This document shows, piece after piece, positions 8,481 to 17,784 of a DNA stretch of 64,000 bases. How positions within the stretch are numbered: the first letter of the stretch is position 1; every line of letters begins with the position of its first letter. The stretch is from Semisulcospira habei. Taxonomy: Eukaryota; Mollusca; Gastropoda; Semisulcospiridae. Both the position numbers and the translations under genes were made by a program. Below the pieces are notes generated by a model. The model was not told the DNA's origin. It saw only the letters and a program-made list of their open reading frames with translations, and ran no database searches. The stretch spans positions 125,019,815 to 125,083,814 of the forward strand of contig BTPG01000007.1 in the NCBI GenBank assembly GCA_036245525.1, read 5' to 3'.

Positions 8481-9230
8481 AACTGCGTTCAGTGATATAT
8501 GAAAGGAAAATAGAGACACATGACAAGGGAAGGAGTGATATGTGCTTTCATCGATGGGCGAAGATGAGAAGAGATGGAGTGTGTATGGTCATTGATGTGT
8601 GAAAAGAGAAGAAACTGTGTGTGCTGTCCAGTGATGCTTCAACTACCATGTGCATGCAACCGCCGATACTGGAAACAAGGGTCAGCCCGTTTAGCCCTGA
8701 CGCACTACAGTGGGAGATGGATCAATGGAGATAATTCAAGGGTAGTGCCAGATTAGCTTGGCACCATTGGGCGCCAAGCTAATCTGACACTACCCTTGAA
8801 TTATCTTGGTCAATCCATCTCCTGCAGCTGTTATGTAGTCATTGGGTGACAGCTCCAAAACAGCCACATATCAGTTTGTGGCAAGGGGAAAACGCTGTGC
8901 ACGCTATCAGTGCGGTGCAAAAATGGCCAGGAATTGTGTACGCTTTCAGTGATCATGACAGGGAAAGGAACTGTACACTTTCAGTGATGCAAGAAAAGTG
9001 GAAGAAGTGTGTGTGTTGTCAGTGTTGCCTGTAAGTGGCAAAAATTGAGCAACGCTTCCATCAGTCGTGCATGAAAGAGGCCAGATTCATGAGCGCCTCC
9101 ATTGAAGCGTGAAAATGGCCAGGATTTCTGTACATTGTCGGTGTTGAATGGAAGAGTAGAAATTGTGTATGCTTTTGTCAGTGTGTGAAAGAAGAAGAAA
9201 TGGTGCCATCTTCCTTTGGTGTGAAAGGGC
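8481..9230 (+). other. Probable TPCN1 3' UTR / downstream sequence with degenerate repeats
   Basis: No coding frame. The text repeats phrases such as GTGTGTGCTGTCAGTG and GTGAAAATGGCCAGGA at roughly 45-90 bp intervals. An H2 element interrupts it. No convincing polyadenylation signal was identified, so the transcript end is unknown. Confidence 0.4.
8688..8835. mobile_element. H2 palindromic MITE
   Basis: The arms GGAGATGGATCAATGGAG... and ...TTGGTCAATCCATCTCC surround TTGGCACC/GGGCGCCAA. The outer ends are eroded (left end AGCCCTGACGCACTAC, no TTAA). Confidence 0.75.
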
Positions 9231-9410
9231 TTAACCCCTTGACTGTCAGGGGAGGTTTGTTGTGTTTCTGATGTCTGGGAAAATAGGTACAAAGTGGTGC
9301 CAGCAAGAGGCATGGATTCTTGTGAGTCCCCGCAACTGCGGGGGCTCACAAGGATCTATGTCTCTTGCAGTTGGATTGTGTTCATTTTGCCTCAGCAGTG
9401 AAGGGGTTAA
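9231..9410. mobile_element. H1 palindromic MITE, complete
   Basis: 180 bp from TTAACCCCTTGACTGTCAG to CAGCAGTGAAGGGGTTAA. The hairpin is 9303-9368 (GCAAGAGGCATGGATTC... paired with ...GGATCTATGTCTCTTGC). It is one of the clearest TTAA-bounded copies. Confidence 0.85.
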
Positions 9411-9954
9411 CCCCCTTGCGCACGCAGCCTCCAGGACTGTGAACGGTACCGGTGGAGTCATACAGATGGGGGTTGCAGATTAAAAAGAAATAATCCACAG
9501 AAACTGGACTGCTCGTGCTGTGAATGTGCGTTGTGCAAGGACTTGGAATTCGATGTGCTGCGAGCGTTGTGTGATGACGGTGTGAGTAACGGACTTTGGT
9601 CACTGTTTCATGGATATGTGAGGAACTTTGATCCCGTAGACTAATACATGTAGATGAGAACTTTGATCATGAAGACTCCCTTGCAAGTATGTGCGAACTT
9701 AGACACTTTTCATGTGCGGGATAAGCACTGTGACGTCAACATATCGTTATGACTTATGTGTACTTAGATGCAAAATGTGTCTTCAGACCTTACCTGCTTT
9801 GTACATTTTCCGTCTGTGATCAGCAAGGCATTGATATTCTGGTTACAATTTCCATAGTTATAGCATGAGAGAGACAAAATACATGTCATTCCTACATCAA
9901 ATGCAGGTCGACAAAGTTCACACCATCATTGGAATCAGCCAGCCTGTGACATCT

Positions 9955-10018
9955 TCAAGAGGCATAAATTCTCAGCTGCAGGGGCTCATGAGTATCTGTT
10001 CCTCTTGCTGGCAAGGGG
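9955..10018. mobile_element. H1 fragment lacking much of the left arm
   Basis: TTCAAGAGGCATAAATTCTC joins directly to GCAGGGGCTCATGAGTATC, so the left CATGAGCCCC part is deleted. Confidence 0.55.
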
Positions 10019-10410
10019 TGCCCTCCTAGTTTACATCCCAGTTTGAGGTACTCATTTGAAATTAGCCATAGGTTTGTGCATGCTGCAGTAATCTTGATGG
10101 TCCTTGTTTAAGGTTTGCACTCAGGGGCAGTACCTATTTTCTTTGACCTGATTCTGATTTAAGAGTAAACTCATGTTGTTTACCACAAGTTTTAACGGCA
10201 ATAAGTTTCTTTTAGTAACCGTCTCATTCGTAGAACCTGTGACCAAAATCTGACTGATTTTTCGGGGACGTGTTTGTTTTTAATCATCTTGCTTTTATTT
10301 CATGAACCATTGCTTGTTATGGTGTGTATGGTGTCGCAAATTAAGTGACTACCGAATGTAACATGTAAGGTAAGGAAATGCTTTGGAGAAATAACAACGA
10401 AACAGGGCAT

Positions 10411-10564
10411 TTAATCCCGAGGCTGCATAAAGGCATCTCTTTAACAACTATGTACCAATTGCAGGAGATTGCAGCCAGCAGGTGCCAAGCTAATCTGGAA
10501 CTGCCCTTGAATTATCATGGTCAATCTGTCTCATGCTGTAATGAGTCTGTGCAAAAAGGGTTAA
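10411..10564. mobile_element. H2 MITE with left arm deleted
   Basis: It starts TTAATCCCGAGGCTG and keeps the right arm GCCAAGCTAATCTGG...AATTATCATGGTCAATC. It ends GGGTTAA (10561-10564), which is also the first TTAA of the next element. Confidence 0.65.
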
Positions 10565-10788
10565 ACCAATTACATCCTGCGGCTGAATTTTAAATTTAAA
10601 TCTATTTATAGATTGCTTTTTGTCCTATAAAGGCTACATTACAGATTTGCGACAGATCAACTGTTTTAGTTCAAGGGTGGTTCCAGAATAGCTTGGCGTT
10701 TTGTGCGCCAAGCTATTCTGGCACCACACTTTAACTATCATAGTCAAAGTTATGCCAAGCATGGGGGTGTATCAGGATGAACAGGGTT
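10561..10788. mobile_element. H2b palindromic MITE
   Basis: It starts TTAAACCAATTACATCCTG. The palindrome at about 10664-10745 carries TTCAAGGGTGGTTCCAGAAT and its complement. The right end CAGGGTTACA is near 10788. Confidence 0.7.
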
Positions 10789-10929
10789 ACACAAAAAAAC
10801 AACTGGTTTGAGAAAGAAAGTTACTGACTTTAATAGTTTTGCCTTTGTTTCTCTACAGTGTGTTTCTTTCTCAATGGTAATGCTCACGGCATTGTGTAGG
10901 CCATCAGGCACACTATACACTCACTGAAT

Positions 10930-11035
10930 ACACACACCTTCACTGCCAGGAAAAGGTGGACATGGTCCAGCTGCAAGAGACATAGATCTTCATGCACCCG
11001 TGCAGTTGTGGGGGGCTCATGAGGATATAAGTATT
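10930..11035. mobile_element. H1 MITE, degenerate
   Basis: Contains TTCACTGCCAGGAAAAGGTG, then GCAAGAGACATAGATCTTCA and GGGGGCTCATGAGGATATA. The right end is not clear and runs into the H2 element starting at 11090. Confidence 0.55.
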
Positions 11036-11089
11036 TTCCTAGGAACACTTTAGTTCTATGTTCCATGGACACTTTCAGCTTTTTTGTCT

Positions 11090-11288
11090 TTAACCCATTT
11101 AGCCCCAAATTTTGGAAGTGTTACTGAACGACTATGTACCAGTTGCAGGAGGTGGATTGACCATGATAATTCAAGGGTAGAGCCAGATTAGCTTGGCGCC
11201 TGACAGTGCCAAGCTAATCTGGCACTACCCTTGAATTATCATGGCCAATCAGTCTCCTGCTGTAGGGTGTTGGAGCTGAATGGGTTAA
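11090..11288. mobile_element. H2 palindromic MITE, complete
   Basis: 199 bp from TTAACCCATTTAGCCCC to GAGCTGAATGGGTTAA. The core palindrome lies at about 11145-11260 around GGCGCCTGACAGTGCC. Confidence 0.85.
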
Positions 11289-11529
11289 ATGAATGAAGAT
11301 ATCAGACAACAATGTATGTCCATTGGCAGAGAAGGGGTTAATAAGGCTGTACTCGTTTTATTACTCTTCCACCAACACACTATCTCGTCCTAGATCTGCG
11401 AATTACTGGTGCCAGTTATTTAGGTTTCACACTCTTACTGCTGTTTCGTTGGCTGCATCCCTTTCATTCATGTTATTCTATTATCAAAGCATTGCATGCG
11501 AGTGAGCTCACGGCCCCATCTCACAGACG

Positions 11530-12530
11530 TTAAGGTCATTTTGTAAATCTCGGTACACGTAAAAATTGCTGGCTCTCAGTCTCGCCTTAGTCTGATTGAC
11601 AGCGAGTTCACAAACATTGGTGGCTGCAGCATTCGTTTCCAGAACTGTGTCAAATATCTGGGTGTGAAGATTGATTCAATGCTCTCCATGCATGGTCATA
11701 TAAATAGCGTCTGCCGGGCTGGTTTTTTTAGCTGCGCAGAATTTCTTCCCTCAGACTGTATCTCACAGAAAGTGCGGCTTCAAGACTTGTAAATGCATTC
11801 ATTATGGCCAGGCTCAATTATTGCAATTCTGCACTGGCAGGTTTACTGGCAGACCAGATTTCACGCTTGTTGTGAAGATGATTCAAAACAATGCGGCACG
11901 TCTCATCTTGAAGAAACGAAGAGAGACCACATTACATCTCTACTGAAGCAGCTGCACTGGCTGCCCGTAAAATTCCGCCACCAGTACAAAATTAAAATTT
12001 TGCCTATCGGCATTTTGACGGATCTCTCCCGCCCTTACCTTTCTGCCAAGATGTTTGTTTATCAGCCATCACATACCCTCCGTTCCTCCAGTGAGAAACG
12101 TTTTAAAATCCCGAAGCTTAACGTGGAAACTGCCGGGGAGCGTTCTTTCACCTTTGTTTCTTCAAAACCCGTACCGATGGCATTTACTGATAGGAAGACA
12201 CGCTAGCTAGCCCCAAGTGTGTGGAACTCGCTGCCAATTGAAATGCGGAATCTGCCCACATTGTCACAGTTCAAAGCTCACTTAAAGACTTTTCTTTTCT
12301 GTCAGGCATTTAACATTTAGCTCACCTTTAGCTAACTGTTGACTGCCTTTTATTCTTATTCTAGAGGGAAGTGGATGTAAGGTGTTGGGAAGGGATGCGG
12401 TCGTTTAAAGTAGTGTATAATTGTGCGTGTGTCAGAGAGAGGGTGTGCTGTTGTGCATGTGCAGTGAGTCAAGTGTTTTCCTGGAGAACAGCGCTATACA
12501 AGAACTATTTATTATTATTATTATTATAAA
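11530..12530 (+). mobile_element. L2/CR1-like LINE, 3' part, decayed
   Basis: Broken frames carry the C-terminal RT signature of L2/CR1-type LINEs: VKYLGVKIDSMLSMHGHI (about 11650-11705), then RLVNAFIMARLNYCNSALAG (about 11787-11846), then DHITSLLKQLHWLPVKFRHQ. It ends with the sequence AGCGCTATACAAGAACTATT and an (ATT)n tail at about 12505-12528, the usual tail of these elements. The open segment 11793-12206 is a remnant. It is severely 5' truncated. Confidence 0.75.
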
Positions 12531-12806
12531 CTACAAAAACTACTTTCATGCAGAATTGTCTCAATGTGCGAAATGGCGGCCTGCCATGATTGTGATTATG
12601 AGTCCTAGAAAGTTGGACACTGTACATGATATTCACTGACTGACCAATGACTCGTCGGTGGAATAAAATTAACTGAGTATGGAATTGTCAAGTCATTTAA
12701 AGTTCATTCCACAAGCACTACTTGTGCCACAAATCATTTGTTTGTCTCAATGTCTTTTTCATTTACTGTATCAGTTTAAAATTCAGGGTGTCAAGTGTGT
12801 AGCGTT

Positions 12807-13017
12807 TTAACCCCTTATATGCCAGTGGAGACAGACATTTTCTGAAATTTGTGTTGATTGCACGCCAAAGAGACACGTCCACCGCCACGGAATGTGGATC
12901 TAAAGTAGTGTCAGCAAGAGGCATAGATCCTCATGAGCCCCCGCAACTGCGGGGCTCATGAGGATCTGTCTCTCACAATTGTATGGTGTTGACTTTTCTT
13001 GGCAGTCAAGGGGTTAA
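12807..13017. mobile_element. H1 palindromic MITE, complete
   Basis: 211 bp from TTAACCCCTTATATGCCAG to GGCAGTCAAGGGGTTAA. The hairpin is at about 12913-12974, with AGGCATAGATCCTCATGAGC and its complement shortened on the right. Confidence 0.8.
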
Positions 13018-13437
13018 CATCGACTAGCATACACCAGTTAAGAGCATGGTGTCTCGGTGCAGCGTCGGTAGCGCCAGTACATTCCTGTGTTGTGTTGATA
13101 CAGTGTGGCGATGCAGGAGTGACCTCTCAGGTGTTTAACCTTTTGTGTGTGCAGTCAATGGTTCTTTCTGCAATACCAGTGGCTGCTTGCTTGTGGGAGT
13201 TCAGTACATAATTTATATCTTACTGCTTGTGGGACAAGCATTGGCCTCATACTGAACTACTAAATACATATCAGATTCTACGTTAGGAACGTTATTTCGT
13301 CTTTAGCGCTATTTTCTCTTTTTGAAATTGTGTGTTTGCTTTTAATACCAGCACTCACACGTGAATATAGGGCCAGGAAGAAGGAACAGTCTGTGATAGT
13401 GCGTTTATTTGGATAAATTATATAATTTAGTACTGTG

Positions 13438-13660
13438 TAGCCCCATCATTGCCGAGAAAAAGTGAACACGACATAACTGCAAGAGGCATAGATCCTCATG
13501 AGCCCCCGCGGTTGCGCAGGCTTATGAAAATCTATGCTTCTTGATATTGGCACTTTGCATCCATATTCCTTGGAGGGCTGGGGCTGGTAGGCATTGAATG
13601 AATAGAATCAACAAAGATTTCGGAACACAATCTGCGTACACTGGGAGTGAAAGGGTTACA
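13438..13660. mobile_element. H1 palindromic MITE
   Basis: CCATCATTGCCGAG at the left, hairpin 13479-13543 and GGGAGTGAAAGGGTTA at the right. The arms have several mismatches and the left TTAA is lost. Confidence 0.65.
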
Positions 13661-13703
13661 AATCTCAGCTACTGAGTCGGACAATAATGATTAACGTTCA
13701 GCT

Positions 13704-13973
13704 TTAACCCCTTATGCATGAGGGACCATTCCAGTAAACGGCTACATGCACAAGACGGTGCATCGTTTCACTGCTGGGTCTGTAGATGCAGATTGTGTTC
13801 TTGAAATCAGCAGTAAAATCAGCCTTAGAGATCCCAAGGAATATGGATATGAAGTGGTTTTAGCGAGAGGCATAGATCCTCATGAGATTCCGCGATACAG
13901 GGGCTTATGAGGTGAGGATCTATACCTCTTGCAGTTGGGCAGTTTTCATTTTTTTCTGGGCTGTGAAGGGGTT
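13704..13973. mobile_element. H1 palindromic MITE, enlarged
   Basis: Left end TTAACCCCTTATGCATGAG, hairpin 13863-13932, right end GCTGTGAAGGGGTT. At ~270 bp it is longer than other copies, probably from internal duplication or insertion. Confidence 0.65.
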
Positions 13974-14351
13974 GGTCTGTCCATCGATTGATTGTGTAGA
14001 TGTACATCTCACTCTCTGTCTCAATTGAACGCAAATGTTATTTAGCTTATTTTTCGTATTTTGCTGTTTTCCTTCTCATTTATCTTTTCCTATCTCATGA
14101 CTGATTTCTAGACTGACGTGAAACAAATTTTTCATGATTTATTTTGAAGACAAAAAAATGTGCACAAACACATGGAATGTGAATAATGTTGGTCCAAATC
14201 TGTATTTTTTTCTGACAGCTGAAAATTATCAGTAGTGCCTGATCCTGCAGACACTCTTCAGATGTCATTTTCTATAAGCTTGGCCAAGATTATAGGGCTG
14301 CCATTACTGTTGTGTATTTTGCTGTGAATTGTTTAGTTTTTTTTTTTTTAT

Positions 14352-14444
14352 AGTTGAACCCTTTGACTGTCAGCAGTACTTTTTGTTGAGGTGATCCCTG
14401 CAGGAATCGCCTCCACCAAAAGCACTGCCAACAGCCAAAGGGTT
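14352..14444. mobile_element. H3 palindromic MITE, nearly complete
   Basis: 93 bp, palindromic almost end to end: TTGAACCCTTTGACTGTCAG ... CCAACAGCCAAAGGGTTAA, centred on CCTGCAGG. The right TTAA (14441-14444) is shared with the next element. Confidence 0.8.
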
Positions 14445-14643
14445 AAATACATTCAAACCTTACGTGACTTATTCAGCACTCGCAAGTTATACAAGCATGT
14501 GTATCACCTGTGGGAAATGGATTGACCAAGACTTTTCCAGGGTAGTGCCCTTTTGTTTGCGTTCAACCTTCCCAGATGCCAAGCTGAGCTTGCACCACCC
14601 TTGAAATTCCTTGGCCTGTCCATCTCTTGTGGTGGTGGCTTAA
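14441..14643. mobile_element. H2 MITE, diverged, in a TTAA train
   Basis: 203 bp between two TTAA sites. The left arm GAAATGGATTGACCAAGA and right arm TTCCTTGGCCTGTCCATCTC are recognisably H2. The centre is altered to CCCAGATGCCAAGCTGAGC. Confidence 0.6.
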
Positions 14644-14853
14644 CCAATTCAGCCCAGACGCACTACAGCAGGAGATGGGTCGAACATGATATTTCAAGGG
14701 TAGTGCCAGATTAGCTTGGCGCCTGTTGGCGCCAAGCTAATCTGACACTGCCCTTGAATTATCATGGTCGATCCATCTCTTGCAACTGGCGCACAGTCGT
14801 TAGATGACGCCTCCAAAATTTGGGAAGTACGGCTGTGGGGCCGAATGAGTTAA
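14640..14853. mobile_element. H2 palindromic MITE, complete
   Basis: 214 bp from TTAACCAATTCAGCCCAGAC to GGCCGAATGAGTTAA. The palindrome 14668-14783 has long arms around GGCGCCTGTTGGCGCC. Confidence 0.85.
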
Positions 14854-15033
14854 GGTTAAATGTATTGATACGTTTGTAACTTTGTAAAACATTTTACTGT
14901 TCACTTCATTTGTCGTTCTCACATATCAGTCTCAAGTTAGCATATTTTCGCTATTTTAGTTGTGTTCAATTCCAACAAAGATATATTATATGTCATGGCT
15001 AGGACTGTGCACCATCCACCAAACCGTGCCTGC

Positions 15034-15132
15034 TTAACCCTTTGGCTGTCGGTAGTGGTTCATGTCACGATGATTCCTGCAGGAATGAGGAATCCTCATG
15101 ACACAAACCACTAACCACAGCCAGAGGGTTAA
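15034..15132. mobile_element. H3 palindromic MITE, complete
   Basis: 99 bp from TTAACCCTTTGGCTGTCGG to CCACAGCCAGAGGGTTAA, with arms complementary along most of their length and a short ATGAGGAATCC insertion at the centre. Confidence 0.85.
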
Positions 15133-15330
15133 ATGTTTGGCAGGGAAATGTACCCGCAGTTTCAATCAAAAAAACACAAAATGTAGACTTTCTCACCAGA
15201 GTTATTCAGAGAATCGTATGCATGTACAGGTCCAGTCTGGTGGTACAGGTCAGCCTCAGTATATCGGGGTAGCAGAGAGCCATAAAGGCAGACCATGGTA
15301 TCAGTGATTGTGTTATTGTAGTCATGACTT

Positions 15331-15557
15331 TTAACCCATATCATACTGGGACTAGAAGCTTCAAATTTGTACACTGCCATATAATACGCTACATTATAGT
15401 ACTTACAGATAAGGATATAGACCAATGGCTTTAGTTCAAGGGGGGTGACAGAATAGCTTGGCGCCTAGAGGCGCCAAGCTATTCTGGCACAAATCTCTTG
15501 AACTATTTTAGTCAAACTTATTTCACACACTGGTGTATTCCGAATGATATCAGTTAA
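15331..15557. mobile_element. H2b palindromic MITE, complete
   Basis: 227 bp from TTAACCCATATCATACTGG to TATTCCGAATGATATCAGTTAA. The palindrome 15430-15510 surrounds GGCGCCTAGAGGCGCC. Confidence 0.85.
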
Positions 15558-15751
15558 ATAGGCTTGTGCAGGAAATCCACAAGGCAAGTCTAAGGGTCCT
15601 GCGGTGCACCTCGCAGGCCAGCTAAGCCTGATGATGACCTGAGGACCTTTTGCTCATGAGGCATCCATGTGGGAACCATCCGCCAATTGCTGGAAACTGT
15701 TCCAAGCCAGCAACTGCCATCCAGCTGCCCCTCTGCATTGCAGCTAGATTT

Positions 15752-15952
15752 TTAACCCATATCATTCGGAATACACCAGTGTGTGAAATACGTTTGACTA
15801 AAATAGTTCAAGGGTGGTGCCAGAATATTCTGGCACCACCCTTGAACTAAAGCCATTGAACTATATCCTTATCTGTAAGTACTATAACGTAGCTTGCATA
15901 TAATGGCAGTGTACAAATTCGAAGCTTTTAGCCTCAGTATGATATGGGTTAA
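15752..15952. mobile_element. H2b palindromic MITE, opposite orientation, deleted centre
   Basis: It starts TTAACCCATATCATTCGGAA and ends CAGTATGATATGGGTTAA. It is inverted relative to the copy at 15331. The centre has lost the AGCTTGGCGCC loop, leaving a perfect palindrome TTCAAGGGTGGTGCCAGAAT followed by its complement. Confidence 0.8.
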
Positions 15953-16123
15953 AATAGCGCAAAACAAAGTCCCTGGGACTGTGACAGGCAGGTACTGGCT
16001 ATTGAAAATGACTGCAAACTGTTCGCGTTACATCAGATACCTCGGTATGCTGGAGCACATCATACTGAGGCTGGTCTGGACCTTGATGTGTCTCCTCTTT
16101 ATGCACATGTTTGCATGCTGACG

Positions 16124-16125
<2 letters not shown>

Positions 16126-16170
<45 letters not shown>
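16126..16170. repeat. (CA)n microsatellite
   Basis: About 22 uninterrupted CA units. Confidence 0.95.
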
Positions 16171-16173
<3 letters not shown>

Positions 16174-16232
16174 TGAGTCCTAATAACAAGAACTCCAGTG
16201 GATGTAAAAAATTACTTCTTGTTGACAGGAAT

Positions 16233-16437
16233 TTAACCCCAAGGTCATGATTCCCAAATTTTGGAGGTGTCATCTAGCAACTATGTACCAGCAGCAGAAG
16301 TTGGATCGACCATGATAATTCAAGGGTAGTGCCAGATGAGCTTGGCACCTGAAGGCGCCAAGCTCATCTGACACTACCCTTGAATTGTCGTGGTCGATCC
16401 ATCTCCTGCTGTCGAGCATTGGGGTTAAAAGGGTTAA
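16233..16437. mobile_element. H2 palindromic MITE, complete
   Basis: 205 bp from TTAACCCCAAGGTCATGATT to GGGTTAAAAGGGTTAA. The palindrome at about 16295-16408 surrounds GGCACCTGAAGGCGCC. Confidence 0.8.
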
Positions 16438-16712
16438 GGAGTTTGGGAAGTGAAGGGAAAAGGTTTCAAGTGCCGTTTGTGTTGACCAGAATGTTGTTTT
16501 GTTTGTTGGACTCCACTATACATACATGCTTGTTTACGCAAAGATATGGAAAAATTAGGGTCGCCACAAGCTACAGTTTTTCTGTAGAAACAAATAAGCA
16601 TGCTTTTTCCATGCACTTGTTACCTGACTGAACAGAGATTTTTTTTTTATCATATGTACTTGTTGATCATAAACATGCATACTGGTAATTGATACACAAG
16701 CGTGTAAAATGC

Positions 16713-16784
16713 AGAGAAGAACCCAACGGAAAAAGAAACATGCTCAGAAAGCGCGTTTCTTTCTCCGTTGGGCTCTTCTATGCA
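16713..16784. repeat. Unique fold-back hairpin
   Basis: AGAGAAGAACCCAACGGAAA ... on the left and TTCTCCGTTGGGCTCTTCT on the right form a stem of about 26 bp with few mismatches around a ~20-nt loop. It is unlike H1-H3. Confidence 0.7.
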
Positions 16785-17100
16785 TGCTGGTGGAATGAAT
16801 ACCAAATTTGATTTATTTGGCAGCTGCGTATGAGAGGACCAAACATATAAGTACATATGCATGCACTTGAAATGGCTGAAACACTGATAGTTGTGATATA
16901 GTTGTGTTATTTGTTGAGCTTGTAAGTACTGTATATTTGAGATGTTTTTGTATTTTGGTGCCTTTAGAAAATGAGTGTAAAGTATGTGTATATTTTTAAA
17001 ATCTGTAGAATTTTACTTAACATTAAAAATAATTCTTTAAAGCTTCAATCAAATGTGCAGTTTGTGCTGCAAGTGTTAGCCAACATCCCCTCCACCCCAC

Positions 17101-17117
17101 CGCCCCCCCCCCCCCCA
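17101..17117. repeat. Poly-C tract
   Basis: About 15 consecutive C, flanked by CCACC and A-rich sequence. Confidence 0.85.
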
Positions 17118-17302
17118 ACTCAAAAAAAAGAAAAAAAAAGATAAAAAGCCATGGCATATTTTCTTTTACAGACTGTTGTTGGTGTATGGATGAAAGTCCT
17201 CTGTCCTGGAGGCTGATTCAGGTTTTACAAAATCCCAGAAAGCTGCATTTGAGCTGTTTGGTTCAGGCAGAACAGTCCTTCTTCAGCCAGCCTGTTGGAT
17301 CT

Positions 17303-17368
17303 GCAAGAGGCATAAATTCTCATGAGCCCCTGCATCTGCAGGGGCTCATGAAAATGTATGTCTCTTGC
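17303..17368. mobile_element. H1 core hairpin
   Basis: GCAAGAGGCATAAATTCTCA... paired with ...TGAAAATGTATGTCTCTTGC around CCCCTGCATCTGCAGGGG. No TTAA ends recognised. Confidence 0.75.
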
Positions 17369-17708
17369 TGGCCATTGATTATGGGCCATAGTTCGTGGCC
17401 TGGTTTGAGTCTTTTAAAATTTGTTGCACTATCACCCGTGTAGATGGGTGGTTTGCTTGGCAGGTCCGTGATACATACAAAAAGTGGATGATTTGCTTGG
17501 CAGCTGCAAGGTGTTCAGGCACTACCACAGAAGTATCAAGTTAAATCCCTCAAGGAAACCTTGTACACATAGCTTCAAATACAGTTTTAAAATAGAGGTC
17601 AGCCTCGGCATTACGCGCATGAGAATATGCAAAACTGGATATATCATGGTCATTCCCATGGCTCCAAAGTAGACAATGAAGGAGAGGGAAAGTCCTTGGG
17701 CCGACGCT

Positions 17709-17754
17709 AGCCTTAGTTGGCCTGTGCACAGCCGTGTGTGGGCCAACTAAGGCT
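17709..17754. repeat. H4 hairpin
   Basis: AGCCTTAGTTGGCC and GGCCAACTAAGGCT form a perfect 14-bp stem around TGTGCACAGCCGTGTGTG. A related sequence occurs at 24285-24350. Confidence 0.7.
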
Positions 17755-17784
17755 GGAGTCAGCCAGAAGACTTTTTGTTTACTG

